Source: Pseudomonas paralcaligenes (GTDB lineage Bacteria; Pseudomonadota; Gammaproteobacteria; Pseudomonadales; Pseudomonadaceae). From it: DNA of 64,000 bases. The stretch lies in the NCBI RefSeq assembly GCF_019655855.1, contig NZ_BPFX01000007.1, positions 1-64,000 on the forward strand, in the 5' to 3' direction. Made by a program: the position numbers and the translations under genes. A model generated the notes under the pieces. That model was not told the DNA's origin and made no database searches. It worked only from the letters and a program-made list of their open reading frames with translations. Shown piece after piece: positions 40,849-50,987 of the stretch (the stretch's first letter is position 1; every line of letters begins with the position of its first letter).

Positions 40849-42531
40849 TCAGATGCGGAACTGGCGCACCAGCCCGCCAAGGCGCTCGCCCAGGTCGGAC
40901 AGGCTGCGCGCGGTGGCCGCGCCATGGCGGGTCTCGTCGGCCACGCTGTCCACCGCCACGGCGATCTGGTGCACGCTGCGGTTGATCTCCTCGGCCACCG
41001 CGGTCTGCTCCTCGGCGGCGCTGGCGATCTGCGCGTTCATCGCGTTGATGGTGCCGATCAGCCCGGCGATGGCGTCGAGCGAGGCTCCGGCCTGGTTGGC
41101 CTGGGTGCTGGTGTCCTCGCCGGCGTCGCTGGAGCGGCGCATGGCGGTGACCGACGCCTGGGTGCCCTGCTGCAGGCGGTCGATCATGCCCTGGATTTCC
41201 TGGGTGCTCTGCTGGGTGCGGCTGGCCAGAGCACGTACCTCGTCGGCCACCACCGCGAATCCGCGCCCGGCCTCGCCAGCCCGGGCCGCCTCGATGGCCG
41301 CGTTGAGCGCCAGCAGGTTGGTCTGCTCGGCGATGGAGCGGATCACGTCGAGTACGCTGACGATGGACTGCACATCCTGCTGCAGGCTGTCCAGCGACTG
41401 GCCGCTGTCACGGATGTCGCCGACCAGGGCATGGATACGGCTGATGCTGCCGTCGACCACCTGCTTGGCGGCCTGGCCCTCGCGGTCGGTCTGCTGGGCG
41501 GCCTCGGCGGCGCCCTGGGCGCTCCTGGCCACCTCATGGGCGGCGGCGGACATCTCGTTGATCGCCGTGGCCACCTGGTCGGTCTCGTGACGCTGGCGCT
41601 CCATGGCCTGCTCGGAGCGCTGGGCCTGGGCGGCTACCTCGCCGACCAGGCCGGTGAGCTGGGTGGTCATGTCCGCGATCTGGCGCACCAGGCCGTGGAT
41701 CTTCTCGACGAAACGGTTGAACGAGCCGGCCAACTGGCCCAGCTCGTCGTCGCGGGCCACCGGCAGGCGCCGGGTCAGGTCGCCCTCGCCGGCCGCGATG
41801 TCGTCCAGATTGGCCTTGATCTGCTGCAGCGGGCGCACGAAGGCGTTGCTCAGGGCCAGGCCGCTGATGCCGAGCACCAGCAGCATCAGCGCGGCGATCA
41901 CCAGGATGCTGGTGATGATGGTGCCGACGCGCTCCTCGACCGCCTCGCGGACCTCGGCCACCTGGGCCTCGACGCCATCGAGGTTGACCGCGGTGCCCAG
42001 CGCCAGGTCCCACTTGGGCAGGTAGTAGCTGTAGGCCAGCTTGGGCACCAGCACGCTCTCGTTGGTGGGCAGCGGCGAGCTGTACTGCACGTAGTGGGAA
42101 GCGTCCTTGGCGACGCGCACCAGCTCGTCGTTAACGGCCACGCCGTTGGGGTCCTTGCGGCCGGTGAAGCTCTTGCCCACGTCCGCCGGGTTGTCGCCAC
42201 GGAACAGGCGCACCACCTGCGAATCGTAGCCGAAGAAGTAGCCGTCCTTGCCGTACTTGATCTTGGAGAGGATGGCGATGGCCTGCTCGCGGCTGGCCGT
42301 GTCGCCCTGGCTGGCGCCGTCGTACAGGGTCTGTACCGAGCCGAGGGCGATTTGCATGTAGTGCTGCAGCTCCTGGCGGCTCTCCTCGATCAGGCGCGTG
42401 CGGGTCTCCGCCACCTCGTCGGCGGCCAGGTCGGCCAGGACCTTCGCCACGGTGCCGCTCAGCACCAGGGCGAAGAGGATCACCGGCAGCAGGGCCAGCA
42501 GCAGCACTTTGGTTTTCAGGGTCAGACGCAT
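40849..42531 (-). CDS. Methyl-accepting chemotaxis protein, single Cache sensor (CtpM-like)
   Basis: A 560-residue chemoreceptor. TM1 is about 7-31. The periplasmic single Cache domain (about 32-200) carries the typical [14 protein letters not shown] and VQYSSPLP...[19 protein letters not shown] motifs. TM2 is about 205-227, followed by a HAMP domain and the signalling hairpin with [20 protein letters not shown]. In PAO1 the receptor at this position (PA2652, CtpM) responds to malate, so a C4-dicarboxylate ligand is likely but unproven. A much longer in-frame extension crosses the antiporter gene in antisense and is rejected; the ATG at 42531 follows AAGGAA. A FliA-like promoter lies upstream. 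Confidence 0.88.
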   Translation of the reverse strand: MRLTLKTKVLLLALLPVILFALVLSGTVAKVLADLAADEVAETRTRLIEESRQELQHYMQIALGSVQTLYDGASQGDTASREQAIAILSKIKYGKDGYFFGYDSQVVRLFRGDNPADVGKSFTGRKDPNGVAVNDELVRVAKDASHYVQYSSPLPTNESVLVPKLAYSYYLPKWDLALGTAVNLDGVEAQVAEVREAVEERVGTIITSILVIAALMLLVLGISGLALSNAFVRPLQQIKANLDDIAAGEGDLTRRLPVARDDELGQLAGSFNRFVEKIHGLVRQIADMTTQLTGLVGEVAAQAQRSEQAMERQRHETDQVATAINEMSAAAHEVARSAQGAAEAAQQTDREGQAAKQVVDGSISRIHALVGDIRDSGQSLDSLQQDVQSIVSVLDVIRSIAEQTNLLALNAAIEAARAGEAGRGFAVVADEVRALASRTQQSTQEIQGMIDRLQQGTQASVTAMRRSSDAGEDTSTQANQAGASLDAIAGLIGTINAMNAQIASAAEEQTAVAEEINRSVHQIAVAVDSVADETRHGAATARSLSDLGERLGGLVRQFRI

Positions 42532-42580
42532 GGTCCCATTCCTTCTGGTTATCCGCCTGAGTCGGAGCGGTGTTGTTGGT

Positions 42581-42607
42581 GTATCGGCACTCCAGCACGG
42601 AGCTGAA
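42581..42607 (-). promoter_or_regulatory. FliA (sigma-28)-like promoter of the Cache chemoreceptor
   Basis: Read on the minus strand: TTCAGCTC, 11 bases, GCCGATAC. The -10 matches GCCGATAA at seven of eight bases; the -35 is only partial. It sits 50 bases before the chemoreceptor ATG, just past the end of the antiporter gene. Confidence 0.5.
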
Positions 42608-42614
42608 GCGCCGG

Positions 42615-43934
42615 CTACAGGAGCAGCGCCGCGGCCCAGCCAAACGCCAGCAGCGGCAGGTTGTAATGCAGGAAGGTCGGCACCACGGTGTCCCAGATGT
42701 GGTCGTGCTGGCCGTCTGCGTTGAGGCCGGCGGTCGGCCCCAGGGTCGAGTCGGACACCGGCGAGCCGGCGTCGCCCAGGGCGCCGGCGGTACCGACGAT
42801 GCACACGATGGCCAGCGGGCTGAAGCCGAGCTGCACGCACAGCGGCACGAAGATCGCCGCGACGATGGGCACGCTGGAGAAGGACGAACCGATGCCGGTG
42901 GTCACCAGCAGGCCGATCAGCAGCATCATCAACGCGCCAAGGGCCTGGCTGTGGCCGATCCAGCCGGCGGCGGAGCCGACCAGGCTGTCTATCTCGCCGG
43001 TGGCGCGCATCACCTCGGCGAAGCCGTCGGCGGCGATCATGATGAAGCCCATCATCGCCATCATCTTCATGCCCTCGGTGAACAGGTCGTCCGCCTCGCG
43101 CCAGCGCACCACGCCGGACAGGGAGAAGATCACGAAGCCCACCAGCGCGCCGACGATCATCGAGTCCAACCACAGCTGCACGGCGAACGCGGCGGCCACT
43201 GCCACGCCGGCCACCAGCAGGCTGTAGAGGTTGTACTGCACGGCGACGTTCTCCACCTGCTCAATGCGGGCGAGGTCGTAGTCGCGCTTGCCCCGGTAGC
43301 TGAGGAACACCGCCACCAGCAGCCCGCAGAGCATGCCCAGGGCCGGCAGTAGCATGGCCAGGGTGACGCTGACGCCGGCGGTGTCCACCCCACCCTTACG
43401 CACGCTGGCGAGCAGGATCTCGTTCAGGTAGATGTTGCCGAAGCCCACCGGCAGGAAGATGTAGGGGGTGATCAGGCCGAAGGTGATCACGCAGGCCACC
43501 AGGCGGCGGTCCATGCGTAGGCGCGCCATCACGTACAGCAGCGGCGGCACCAGCAGCGGGATGAAGGCGATGTGGATCGGCAGGATGTTCTGCGACGACA
43601 CCGACACCGCCAGCAGCAGGCCGATCAGCAGCCAGCCCACCAGGTCGCCGCCGCGCGCCTGCTGGCGGCCTACCAGGGCCAGGGCCTTGTCCGCCAGGGC
43701 GTGGGCCAGGCCGGACCTGGAAATGGCCACGGCGAAGGCGCCGAGCAGCGCATAGGACAGCGCCACGTTGGCGCCGCCGCCCAGCCCCTTGTTGAAGGCC
43801 GCGAGGCTGGCCTGCAGGTCGAGCCCGCCGATCATGCCGCCGGCCAGGGCGCCGGCGATCAGCGCGATGACCACGTGCACCCGGCACAGACTGAGGGCCA
43901 GCATGATGCCGACGGCGGCCACCACTGCGTTCAT
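42615..43934 (-). CDS. Na+/H+ antiporter family transporter (PA2653-like)
   Basis: A 439-residue inner-membrane protein with about eleven hydrophobic segments. [26 protein letters not shown] and the C-terminal [36 protein letters not shown] are hallmarks of the COG2056 (YuiF-type) family within the ion-transporter superfamily, so sodium-coupled substrate exchange is likely. The gene lies between two chemoreceptors, as in PAO1, suggesting that uptake and chemotaxis toward a shared compound are linked; that compound is unknown. Confidence 0.78.
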   Translation of the reverse strand: MNAVVAAVGIMLALSLCRVHVVIALIAGALAGGMIGGLDLQASLAAFNKGLGGGANVALSYALLGAFAVAISRSGLAHALADKALALVGRQQARGGDLVGWLLIGLLLAVSVSSQNILPIHIAFIPLLVPPLLYVMARLRMDRRLVACVITFGLITPYIFLPVGFGNIYLNEILLASVRKGGVDTAGVSVTLAMLLPALGMLCGLLVAVFLSYRGKRDYDLARIEQVENVAVQYNLYSLLVAGVAVAAAFAVQLWLDSMIVGALVGFVIFSLSGVVRWREADDLFTEGMKMMAMMGFIMIAADGFAEVMRATGEIDSLVGSAAGWIGHSQALGALMMLLIGLLVTTGIGSSFSSVPIVAAIFVPLCVQLGFSPLAIVCIVGTAGALGDAGSPVSDSTLGPTAGLNADGQHDHIWDTVVPTFLHYNLPLLAFGWAAALLL

Positions 43935-44023
43935 AGACAGACTCCGAAACCGCGGACAAGGCGGACCGCCCGCAAAAAAAGCGCAGAACTCTGCCCGAAC
44001 GATCAGGTTCTGTCAAAACACGA

Positions 44024-44052
44024 TGCGTGCAATATCCTGATCACTGCGTGCA
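44024..44052. promoter_or_regulatory. TGCGTGCA direct repeat in divergent promoter region
   Basis: TGCGTGCA occurs at 44024-44031 and 44045-44052, exactly 21 bases apart (two helical turns), each followed by an AT-rich step. The pair lies between the divergent antiporter and chemoreceptor genes and next to a TTGACA -35-like hexamer for the antiporter (44016-44011, minus strand). An inverted pair GATCAGG/CCTGATC (44001-44042) overlaps it. Confidence 0.45.
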
Positions 44053-44114
44053 TAATTCCGCCTCGCCTTCCCCCGTGATCCAGGATCAACCGGCTCCGGG
44101 TCGGCAGCGGACGC

Positions 44115-44141
44115 TCAAGACCGCGGCTCCGCTACCGATAA
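44115..44141 (+). promoter_or_regulatory. FliA (sigma-28)-like promoter of the dCache chemoreceptor
   Basis: TCAAGACC, 11 bases, ACCGATAA: the spacing is that of the flagellar consensus TAAAGTTT-N11-GCCGATAA, with one mismatch in the -10 and a good TCAAG core. It lies 35 bases before the ATG at 44177. Confidence 0.6.
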
Positions 44142-44176
44142 CCCGAACAGCCGTCCGCACACTCAAGGACCTGCTC

Positions 44177-46318
44177 ATGCTGTCGCGCCTGTCCATCCAG
44201 TTGAAAATCACCCTGCTCTCGGGCCTCTCCCTGCTCGCCATCGTGACCCTGCTGGTGGGCGCTTCGCTCTTCCAGTCCACCCGCAGCGCCACCCTGGTCA
44301 GGGACTCCAGCTCCGAGATGCTGGAAGAAGCCGCCCGCCTGCGCATGGCCTCGCGCGGCGAACTCCAGGGCCTGCGCATCCAGCGCTACTTCATGGATGC
44401 CTACCAGTACGGCAAGGGCTTCTCGCGCCAGGTGCTGTTCCTCAAGGACCAGGCCGAGAAACGCTTCCTCGACGCCTTCGACCTGCGCGAGGACCTGGTC
44501 CGCCAGGTGCGCTCCGCGCTGGAGGCCAACCCCGGCCTGCTCGGCCTCTACGTGGTGTTCGAGGCCAACGCGCTGGACGGCAAGGACGAGCTGTTCGCCG
44601 GCCAGGGCGAGCTGGGCAGCAACGACAAGGGGCGCTTCTCCCTGTACTGGGCGCAGACCGTGCCCGGCACCCTGGAAGCCGAGGCAATGGACGAGACGCA
44701 GCTCGAAGACACCAGCGCCGGCCCCAGCGGCGCGCCCTACAACGCCTGGTACACCTGCCCCCGCGACACCCGCCGCACCTGCGTGCTCGACCCCTACTTC
44801 GACGACGTCAACGGCAAGCAGATCCTGATGACCAGCATCGCCTTCCCGCTGGAGCAGGACGGCAAGGTGATCGGCGTGATGGGCGTCGACATCAGCCTGG
44901 AGAGCCTGCAGCAGATCAGCCTGAAGGCCAGCGGCGAACTGTACGACGGCCAGGCCCACGTCAGCATCATCAGCCCCGCCGGCCTGCTGGCCGGCCACAG
45001 CCGCGACCCCGCCCAGCTCGGCAAGCCGCTGACCAGCGCCTTCCCCAGGCAAGGCGCGCAGATCAGCCAGCTGCTCGCCGGCGGGCAGTCCCAGTTCCTC
45101 GAGCTGGATGACAAGCTGCGGGTGATCGAGCCGCTGCTGCCGATCCCCGAGGCTAAGTCCTGGGGCGTGCTGCTGGAAGTGCCGAAAGCCGTCCTGCTGG
45201 GCCCAGCCCTGGCGCTGGAGCAGCAACTGGACAAGAGCCGTACCCGCGACACCACTTTCTCGGTGATCCTGGCCCTGGTCGCCATCCTCGTCGGCATCGC
45301 CCTGATGTGGCTGACCGCCCGTGGCGTGACCCGCCCGATCCTCGACGTGGCGAGCATGCTCAAGAACATCGCCAGCGGCGAAGGCGACCTGACCCGCCGC
45401 CTGGAATACGCGCGGCATGACGAGCTGGGCGAGCTGGCCGGCTGGTTCAACCGCTTCCTCGACAAGCTGCAGCCGATCATCGCCGACGTGAAGCGCTCGG
45501 TGCAAGACGCCCGCAGCACCGCCGACCAATCCGCCGCCATCGCCAGCCAGACCAGCGCCGGCATGCAGCAGCAGTTCCGCGAAATCGACCAGGTGGCCAC
45601 CGCCTCCCAGGAAATGAGCGCCACCGCCCACGACGTGGCCAACAACGCCGCCCAGGCCGCCGAGGCGGCGCGCGGCGCGGACGCGGCCACCCGCGAGGGG
45701 CTGGCGGTGATCGACCGCACCACCCTCTCCATCGAGCAGCTGGCCGGCGAACTCAACTCGGCCATGGCGGAGGTCGAATCCCTGGCCAGCAGCAGCGAGC
45801 AGATCGGCTCGGTGCTGGAAGTGATCCGCGCCATCGCCGAGCAGACCAACCTGCTGGCCCTCAACGCCGCCATCGAGGCGGCCCGTGCCGGCGAGGCCGG
45901 GCGCGGCTTCGCCGTGGTGGCCGACGAGGTGCGCAACCTGGCCAAGCGCACCCAGGACTCGGTGGAGGAAATCCGCCAGGTGATCGAGAACCTGCAGAGC
46001 GGCACCCGCGACGTGGTTGGCTCCATGCACAGCAGCCACAAGCAGGCCCAGGGCAGCGTCGAGCAGGTCGAGCAGGCGGTCGCCGCGTTGCGCCGGATCG
46101 GCGACTCGGTCGGCGTGATCAACGACATGAACCTGCAGATCGCCAGCGCCGCCGAAGAACAGAGCGCGGTGGCCGAGGAGGTCAACCGCAACGTGGCGAA
46201 CATCCGCGACGTCACCGAGGCGCTCTCCGACCAGGCCGACGAATCGGCCCGGGTCAGCCAGTCGCTCAACAGCCTGGCCAACCACCAGCAGGGGCTGATG
46301 GACCAGTTCCGCGTATGA
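44177..46318 (+). CDS. tlpQ: Methyl-accepting chemotaxis protein, double Cache sensor (TlpQ-like)
   Basis: A 713-residue chemoreceptor. TM1 is about 10-33, followed by a large periplasmic double-Cache domain (about 40-355; includes [14 protein letters not shown] and [15 protein letters not shown]). TM2 is about 360-385, followed by a HAMP domain and the methyl-accepting hairpin with [22 protein letters not shown]2654 (TlpQ) at this position in PAO1 has the same length and is reported to bind polyamines and histamine. The same ligand class is plausible; binding residues were not compared. The start at 44177 follows a FliA-type promoter; the longer upstream frame covers that promoter and is not coding. 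Confidence 0.88.
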   Translation: MLSRLSIQLKITLLSGLSLLAIVTLLVGASLFQSTRSATLVRDSSSEMLEEAARLRMASRGELQGLRIQRYFMDAYQYGKGFSRQVLFLKDQAEKRFLDAFDLREDLVRQVRSALEANPGLLGLYVVFEANALDGKDELFAGQGELGSNDKGRFSLYWAQTVPGTLEAEAMDETQLEDTSAGPSGAPYNAWYTCPRDTRRTCVLDPYFDDVNGKQILMTSIAFPLEQDGKVIGVMGVDISLESLQQISLKASGELYDGQAHVSIISPAGLLAGHSRDPAQLGKPLTSAFPRQGAQISQLLAGGQSQFLELDDKLRVIEPLLPIPEAKSWGVLLEVPKAVLLGPALALEQQLDKSRTRDTTFSVILALVAILVGIALMWLTARGVTRPILDVASMLKNIASGEGDLTRRLEYARHDELGELAGWFNRFLDKLQPIIADVKRSVQDARSTADQSAAIASQTSAGMQQQFREIDQVATASQEMSATAHDVANNAAQAAEAARGADAATREGLAVIDRTTLSIEQLAGELNSAMAEVESLASSSEQIGSVLEVIRAIAEQTNLLALNAAIEAARAGEAGRGFAVVADEVRNLAKRTQDSVEEIRQVIENLQSGTRDVVGSMHSSHKQAQGSVEQVEQAVAALRRIGDSVGVINDMNLQIASAAEEQSAVAEEVNRNVANIRDVTEALSDQADESARVSQSLNSLANHQQGLMDQFRV

Positions 46319-46442
46319 ACCCCGAAGCCGGCGCCCGGACGGGCGCTGGCGCCATCGGTCCACCGCCCTGTCGCTTCGCCCCCTTGCCCCACCGCAGAGC
46401 GGCCGCTAGCCTGCGCGCAGTCATTCGCAGGAGAACCCCAAG

Positions 46443-47039
46443 ATGCTCGATATCGCCCTGATCGCCGGCTCCAGCCGCACCGGTAGCCAATCCGCCAAGG
46501 TCGCCCGCTATCTGCGCCAGCGCCTGATCGACCTGGGCCTGACCAGCCCCGAACGGAGCGGCCTGATCGACCTGGGCGAGCGCCCTCTGCCGCTGTGGCC
46601 GGCGGACGACAAGGGCCCGTGGGCCGACTACCAGCAGCAGTTGGCCGCCGCCGACGCGCTGGTGGTGATCGCCCCGGAATGGAACGGCATGGCCTGCCCT
46701 GCGGTGAAGAACTTCTTCCTCTATACGAGCAAGGCCGAACTGGCGCACAAGCCGGCGCTGCTGGTCGGCGTGTCCTCCGGCGTCGGCGGCGCCTACCCGA
46801 TCAGCGAGCTGCGCGCCTCCGGCTACAAGAACTGCCGCATCGCCTACCTGCCGGAACACCTGATCGTGCGCCATGTGGAAGCGGTGCTGAACGAGGGCGA
46901 GGCCGCCGGCGAGGGCGACCTGCGTATCCGCCGCCGCGCCGACTACGCCCTGGACATCCTCGGCAAGTACGCCGAGGCGCTGAAGCCGGTGCGCGCAGCC
47001 ATCGACCTGACCGACCCGGCCTTCACCAACGGCATGTAA
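46443..47039 (+). CDS. NADPH-dependent FMN reductase family protein
   Basis: A 198-residue flavodoxin-like protein. The FMN-phosphate loop is GSSRTGSQSAKVAR, and the flavin-binding PEWNGMACPAVKNFF matches the family's PEYN...PG-LKN region. Members reduce FMN, quinones or azo compounds with NAD(P)H. It is a single gene upstream of a TAGGGTGCGCC repeat arm; an AGGAGA precedes the ATG. Confidence 0.85.
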   Translation: MLDIALIAGSSRTGSQSAKVARYLRQRLIDLGLTSPERSGLIDLGERPLPLWPADDKGPWADYQQQLAAADALVVIAPEWNGMACPAVKNFFLYTSKAELAHKPALLVGVSSGVGGAYPISELRASGYKNCRIAYLPEHLIVRHVEAVLNEGEAAGEGDLRIRRRADYALDILGKYAEALKPVRAAIDLTDPAFTNGM

Positions 47040-47068
47040 CCGCCGCGCTCCCCGGCGCACCTGAGCTG

Positions 47069-47088
47069 TAGGGTGCGCCGCGCGCACC
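47069..47088. repeat. Single TAGGGTGCGCC repeat arm
   Basis: Same 20-base arm as in the inverted pair at 18-77, lying between two convergent genes. It is itself largely palindromic (GGTGCGC-CGC-GCGCACC), so it can fold alone and may act as a terminator-like hairpin. Confidence 0.6.
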
Positions 47089-47103
47089 TGACACGCCTTC
47101 GGA

Positions 47104-48438
47104 TTACCTTGCCTTGGCCCGAGGCTTGTTCCCGGGCAACCGCACCTCCACCCGCAACCCGCCCAGCGGGCTGTCGTCCAGGCGCAGGCTGCCGCCCCAG
47201 GCATCGACGATGTCGCGCACAATGCCGAGCCCCAGGCCGTGGCCGGCCACCTGTTCGTCCAGACGGCTGCCGCGGCCCACGACGTCCTCGCGCCGCTCGG
47301 GCGCGATGCCAGGGCCGTCGTCGTCCACCCACAGCCGATAGCCCTCGGCGTCAGCCACCAGGGTCAGGCGCACTTCCGCGTCCGCCCATTTGCAGGCGTT
47401 GTCCAGCAGGTTGCCGAGCAGTTCCAGCAGGTCCTCACGGTCCCAGGGCAGGCACAGGCCGGGCTCGGCCTGCCACTCCAGCTTGAGGCCATGGCTATGG
47501 ATCATGCCCAGCGTGGAAAACAGCCCCGGCAGCTCCGCCGCGCAGTCGAAATGGGCGCCGGGCAGGGCCTCGCCGGCCAGGCGCGCACGTCCCAGCTCGC
47601 GCTCCAGACGCTGCTGGATCTGCGCCAGTTGCTCGCGCAGGGTGGCCTGCAGTTCCGGCTGATCGCGCAGATCGTCGCGCTCGCTGAGGCTGACCAGCAC
47701 TGCCAGCGGCGTCTTCAGGGCGTGGCCCAGGTTACCCAGCGCGTTGCGCGAGCGCTTGAGGGTGTCCTCGGTGTGGTTCAGCAGATGGTTGATCTGCCCC
47801 ACCAACGGCTCCAGCTCCTGGGGTACCTGGGCATCCAGTTCGCTGCGCCGGCCCTGCTGCAACTGGGCGATCTGGCCGCGGACCCGCTCCAGCGGCCGCA
47901 ACGCCGCGCGCACCGTGTAGCGCTGGGCCAGCAGGATCAGCAGCAGCGCCGCGCCGCCCAGCCCCAGGCCCAGCCATTGCAGGCGGCGGAAACTCTCGAG
48001 GATCGGCGTGTAGTCCTGGGCCACGCTGATGCTGAAGGCCTGGCCGAAGCGCTGGTAGTCGGCGCGATACACCAGCAGGCGCTGGCCGCGCGGGCCATCT
48101 CCCAGTCCCTCCTGCAGCCCCGGCGCGGGCGGATGCTGCAGGTCGCGGTCCCACAGGGAGCGGGAGCGCCAGGTCTGGTCGGCGAAGTCGATGCGGAAGT
48201 AGTGGCCCGAGAAGGGCCGCTGGAAGGTCGGGTCGAGACGCCGCTCATCCAGCTGGATGCCGTTCTGGCCACGGACCAGGGCGATCAGCAGGGTCTGGGT
48301 CTCGTCCTTCAGGTCGTCCTGCAGGTAGCGGCGCAGGCTGTGGTCGAACAGCCACAGACTGCTCTGCGCCAGCACCAGGCCCACCACCACCAGCACACCG
48401 GCCAGCCCCAGGCTGAGGCGGCGCTGGATCGACCTCAC
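47104..48438 (-). CDS. Sensor histidine kinase, BqsS/CarS-like
   Basis: A 444-residue membrane kinase. TM1 is about 11-31, a periplasmic domain is about 32-153 and TM2 about 154-172, followed by a HAMP-like segment, phospho-His239 ([11 protein letters not shown]), an N box ([12 protein letters not shown]) and G boxes ([18 protein letters not shown]). The start is a GTG sharing GTGA with the response regulator stop. Position and operon match PA2656 (BqsS/CarS), reported to respond to ferrous iron or calcium. The RExxE motif described for BqsS is not visible in this periplasmic domain, so the ligand may differ. Confidence 0.82.
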   Translation of the reverse strand: MRSIQRRLSLGLAGVLVVVGLVLAQSSLWLFDHSLRRYLQDDLKDETQTLLIALVRGQNGIQLDERRLDPTFQRPFSGHYFRIDFADQTWRSRSLWDRDLQHPPAPGLQEGLGDGPRGQRLLVYRADYQRFGQAFSISVAQDYTPILESFRRLQWLGLGLGGAALLLILLAQRYTVRAALRPLERVRGQIAQLQQGRRSELDAQVPQELEPLVGQINHLLNHTEDTLKRSRNALGNLGHALKTPLAVLVSLSERDDLRDQPELQATLREQLAQIQQRLERELGRARLAGEALPGAHFDCAAELPGLFSTLGMIHSHGLKLEWQAEPGLCLPWDREDLLELLGNLLDNACKWADAEVRLTLVADAEGYRLWVDDDGPGIAPERREDVVGRGSRLDEQVAGHGLGLGIVRDIVDAWGGSLRLDDSPLGGLRVEVRLPGNKPRAKAR

Positions 48439-49103
48439 CCGCCGACCCCGGCATAGCGGTAGCCCTGGCCGCGCCGGGTCTCGATCACCTCGCGGCCGAG
48501 CTTGCCGCGCAGCCGGTTGACGTGCACCTCGAGCACGTTGGAATCGCGCTCGCTCTCGCCGTCGTAGAGGTGTTCCGCCAGGTGGCTCTTCGACAGGATC
48601 TGGCCGGGATGGAGCATGAAGTAACGCAGCAGGCGGAATTCCGCGGCGGTCAGCTCGACGGTCTCGCCGTCCCGGGTCGCGCACTGGCGGCTCTCGTCCA
48701 GTTGCAGGCCGGCCGCTTCCAGCTGCGGCTGGTTGGCCAGGCCGTGGGCGCGACGCAACAGAGCCTGGATGCGCAGGGCCAGCTCCTCGGGATGGAAAGG
48801 CTTGGTCAGATAGTCGTCGGCACCCGCCTTGAGGCCGTCGATGCGCTCGGCCCAGGAACCGCGCGCGGTGAGAATCAGCACAGGCGTGGCGAGCCCACCC
48901 GCGCGCCACTCGCGCAGCACCTCCAGCCCCGGCTTGCCGGGCAGGCCGAGGTCAAGCACGATCAGGTCGTAGGGCTCGCTGGCACCCTGGTAGACCGCGT
49001 CCCGGCCGTCGGCCAGCCAGTCCACCGCATAGCCCTGGCGGCCCAGGCCGGCGATCAGTTCGTCGGCCAGGGGCACATGGTCTTCAACCAGCAGCAGGCG
49101 CAT
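48435..49103 (-). CDS. OmpR-family response regulator, BqsR/CarR-like
   Basis: A 222-residue regulator. The receiver domain (about 1-115) has E7-D8, phospho-Asp51 ([10 protein letters not shown]) and Lys101 (DYLTKPFHP). The winged-helix DNA-binding domain (about 128-220) ends with [23 protein letters not shown]. It lies between the PepSY genes and the kinase, overlapping its upstream neighbour by one base (TGATG) and the kinase by four. A BqsR-box-like repeat upstream of the operon suggests autoregulation. Confidence 0.88.
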   Translation of the reverse strand: MRLLLVEDHVPLADELIAGLGRQGYAVDWLADGRDAVYQGASEPYDLIVLDLGLPGKPGLEVLREWRAGGLATPVLILTARGSWAERIDGLKAGADDYLTKPFHPEELALRIQALLRRAHGLANQPQLEAAGLQLDESRQCATRDGETVELTAAEFRLLRYFMLHPGQILSKSHLAEHLYDGESERDSNVLEVHVNRLRGKLGREVIETRRGQGYRYAGVGG

Positions 49104-49417
49104 CAGTCCTCCAGTTCGTCCTTGAGGATGCGACCGTCGCGGGCATCCAGTTCCAGTTCGCGCACCGTACCGTCGACGGTGAGCAGTTCGACCTCGTAGA
49201 CCAGCACATCGTCATCGTCTTCCAGTTCCGCCTCAAGCAGAACGGCCCCGGGGTATCGCCCCAGGGCCTGTTCCATCAGCATTTCCAGCGGCTGGATGAC
49301 GCCTTCGCGGCGCAGCTTGAGCGCCTCGTCCTGGTCCAGGTCGCGGGCCTGCGCATCGAGCGCGAGCACGGCCAGGACCAGGGCGACGATGCCGCTATAG
49401 CGTGCAACGAACTTCAT
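49103..49417 (-). CDS. PepSY domain protein, second copy
   Basis: A 104-residue exported protein with a signal peptide ([24 protein letters not shown]) and one PepSY domain (about 26-100), very acidic around [19 protein letters not shown]. It is a paralogue of the next-upstream gene; both start RDL-x-x-DEALKLR after cleavage. PepSY proteins often accompany two-component systems and may modulate the sensor in the periplasm. It overlaps both neighbours by one base. Confidence 0.85.
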   Translation of the reverse strand: MKFVARYSGIVALVLAVLALDAQARDLDQDEALKLRREGVIQPLEMLMEQALGRYPGAVLLEAELEDDDDVLVYEVELLTVDGTVRELELDARDGRILKDELED

Positions 49418-49725
49418 CAGTCATCCCGGTGCTCTTTCAGGATCTGGCCGTTGCTGGCGTCCAGTTCCACGTCCCACTGCACGCCCTGGGCGTCGCGCAC
49501 TTCGACCTGGTAGACGTAGCGGCCGTGCTCTTCTTCGAGTTCGGTGTCCTCGATCTTGCCACCCGGATACTTGGCCAACGCGGCCTCGTTGAGCTTCTCG
49601 AAGCTCTGGATGGTGCCGGCGTCGCGCAGTTTCAGTGCCTCGTCCGGACCCAGGTCACGGGCTTGGGCGATACCGGCAGTGGTGGCCAGGGCGGCGATGG
49701 CGAAAAGGCTGGTCAGCTTGTTCAT
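49417..49725 (-). CDS. PepSY domain protein, first gene of the operon
   Basis: A 102-residue exported protein: a signal peptide (MNKLTSLFAIAALATTAGIAQA) followed by a PepSY domain (DEALKLRDAGTIQSFEKLNEAALAKYPGG ... VYQVEVRDAQGVQWDVELDASNGQILK). GAGGAG lies before the ATG. First gene of a four-gene operon (PepSY-PepSY-regulator-kinase), resembling the bqsPQRS arrangement of P. aeruginosa. It is adjacent to a BqsR-box-like site. Confidence 0.87.
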   Translation of the reverse strand: MNKLTSLFAIAALATTAGIAQARDLGPDEALKLRDAGTIQSFEKLNEAALAKYPGGKIEDTELEEEHGRYVYQVEVRDAQGVQWDVELDASNGQILKEHRDD

Positions 49726-49779
49726 GGTGTTCTCCTCGGGGGTGTCTGTTGTCTACGGTGCCCACGATAGTGAAGCCGA

Positions 49780-49795
49780 CTTAATTCAAGCTGAA
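49780..49795 (-). promoter_or_regulatory. BqsR-box-like direct repeat
   Basis: Read on the minus strand: TTCAG-N6-TTAAG, one mismatch from the TTAAG-N6-TTAAG box I recall for BqsR. A TATCGT -10-like hexamer follows ten bases later, so the repeat covers the -35 as expected for an OmpR-type activator. The same bases also hold a perfect palindrome, AATTCA-AGC-TGAATT (49783-49797). Confidence 0.6.
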
Positions 49796-49907
49796 TTGTC
49801 GGAGGACCGCCCCGCGGCTCGCAACTGGCAAGGTATTCATTCCCTGAAGCCGCTTGGCCTGACGGACCGGGCCACTATAATCGCTGGCTTGCCACACGGA
49901 GCCGAGC

Positions 49908-50987
49908 ATGACCGCCATCCACGTCAAAGCCCCCGCCCTCAGCCTGCGCGCCGGCAAGCGCGCCCTCGCCCGCATCCGCGAACGTGGCCTGCAGCCGGCC
50001 GACGTCGGCATTCTGCCTGGCGCCGCCGGCGGGCCCAAGGGGCTGGGCATCCAGGGCCTGGACCTGGCGCTGTTCGGTGACTGGCTGCCGCGGGCGCCAC
50101 GCGAGCGGACGCTGATCGGCGCCTCCATCGGCTCCTGGCGCTTCGCCAGCGCCTGCCTACCCGACGCCTGCGCGGGCATCCGCCGGCTGGGCGAGCTGTA
50201 CACCAGCCAGCGCTTCGCCAAGGGCGTGAGCATGGCCGAGGTCTCGCGCAGCTGCGTGCGCCTGCTCGACGACCTGCTGGAAGGCCAGGACGCCGCCGTG
50301 CTGAACAATCCGCTGTACCGCCTGAACATCGTGGTGGTGCGCAGCCACGGTCTGCTCCAGCACGACCATCGCGGCAAGCTGGGCCTGGGGCTCTCCTCAG
50401 TGATCGGCAACAACCTGCTGGGCCGCAGCCGCCTGGGCCGCCATTTCGACCGGGTGATCCTGCACGACGCCCGCCTCGCGCCGCCGCTCGCCGCGCTGAA
50501 CGACTTCCGCTCGCACTTCCACACCTTGGCCGAGAGCAACCTGAGGCATGCCCTGCTCGCCTCCGGCTCAATCCCCATGGTGATGGAGGCGATCCGCGAG
50601 ATTCCCGGCCTGGAGCCCGGCGCCTACCGCGACGGCGGCCTGCTCGACTACCACCTCGACCTGCCCTACCAGAGCGACGGCGTGGTGCTCTACCCGCACT
50701 TCACCGACAGGGTGGTGCCCGGCTGGTTCGACAAGAGCCTGCCCTGGCGCCGCGGCGACAGCGGGCGACTGCAGGATGTGCTGTTGCTGGCGCCGTCGAA
50801 GGCATACCTGGCCGCCCTGCCCCACGGCAAGCTGCCAGACCGCACCGACTTCAAACGCTACCTGGGCGACGACGCCGGCCGCGAGCGCTACTGGCGCAAG
50901 GCGATGGCCGAAAGTCAGCGGCTCGGCGACGAATTTCTCGAACTGGTGGATGGCGGGCGGCTGGGCGAACGGCTGCAGCCACTCTGA
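49908..50987 (+). CDS. Patatin-like phospholipase
   Basis: A 359-residue patatin-family acyl hydrolase. The oxyanion glycine-rich segment is GAAGGPKGLG (38-47), the nucleophile Ser73 lies in GASIG, and the catalytic Asp242 in RDGG completes the Ser-Asp dyad. There is no signal peptide. Substrates are probably phospholipids or neutral lipids; specificity cannot be predicted. The TGA stop coincides with the left edge of a 141-bp palindromic element. Confidence 0.82.
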   Translation: MTAIHVKAPALSLRAGKRALARIRERGLQPADVGILPGAAGGPKGLGIQGLDLALFGDWLPRAPRERTLIGASIGSWRFASACLPDACAGIRRLGELYTSQRFAKGVSMAEVSRSCVRLLDDLLEGQDAAVLNNPLYRLNIVVVRSHGLLQHDHRGKLGLGLSSVIGNNLLGRSRLGRHFDRVILHDARLAPPLAALNDFRSHFHTLAESNLRHALLASGSIPMVMEAIREIPGLEPGAYRDGGLLDYHLDLPYQSDGVVLYPHFTDRVVPGWFDKSLPWRRGDSGRLQDVLLLAPSKAYLAALPHGKLPDRTDFKRYLGDDAGRERYWRKAMAESQRLGDEFLELVDGGRLGERLQPL

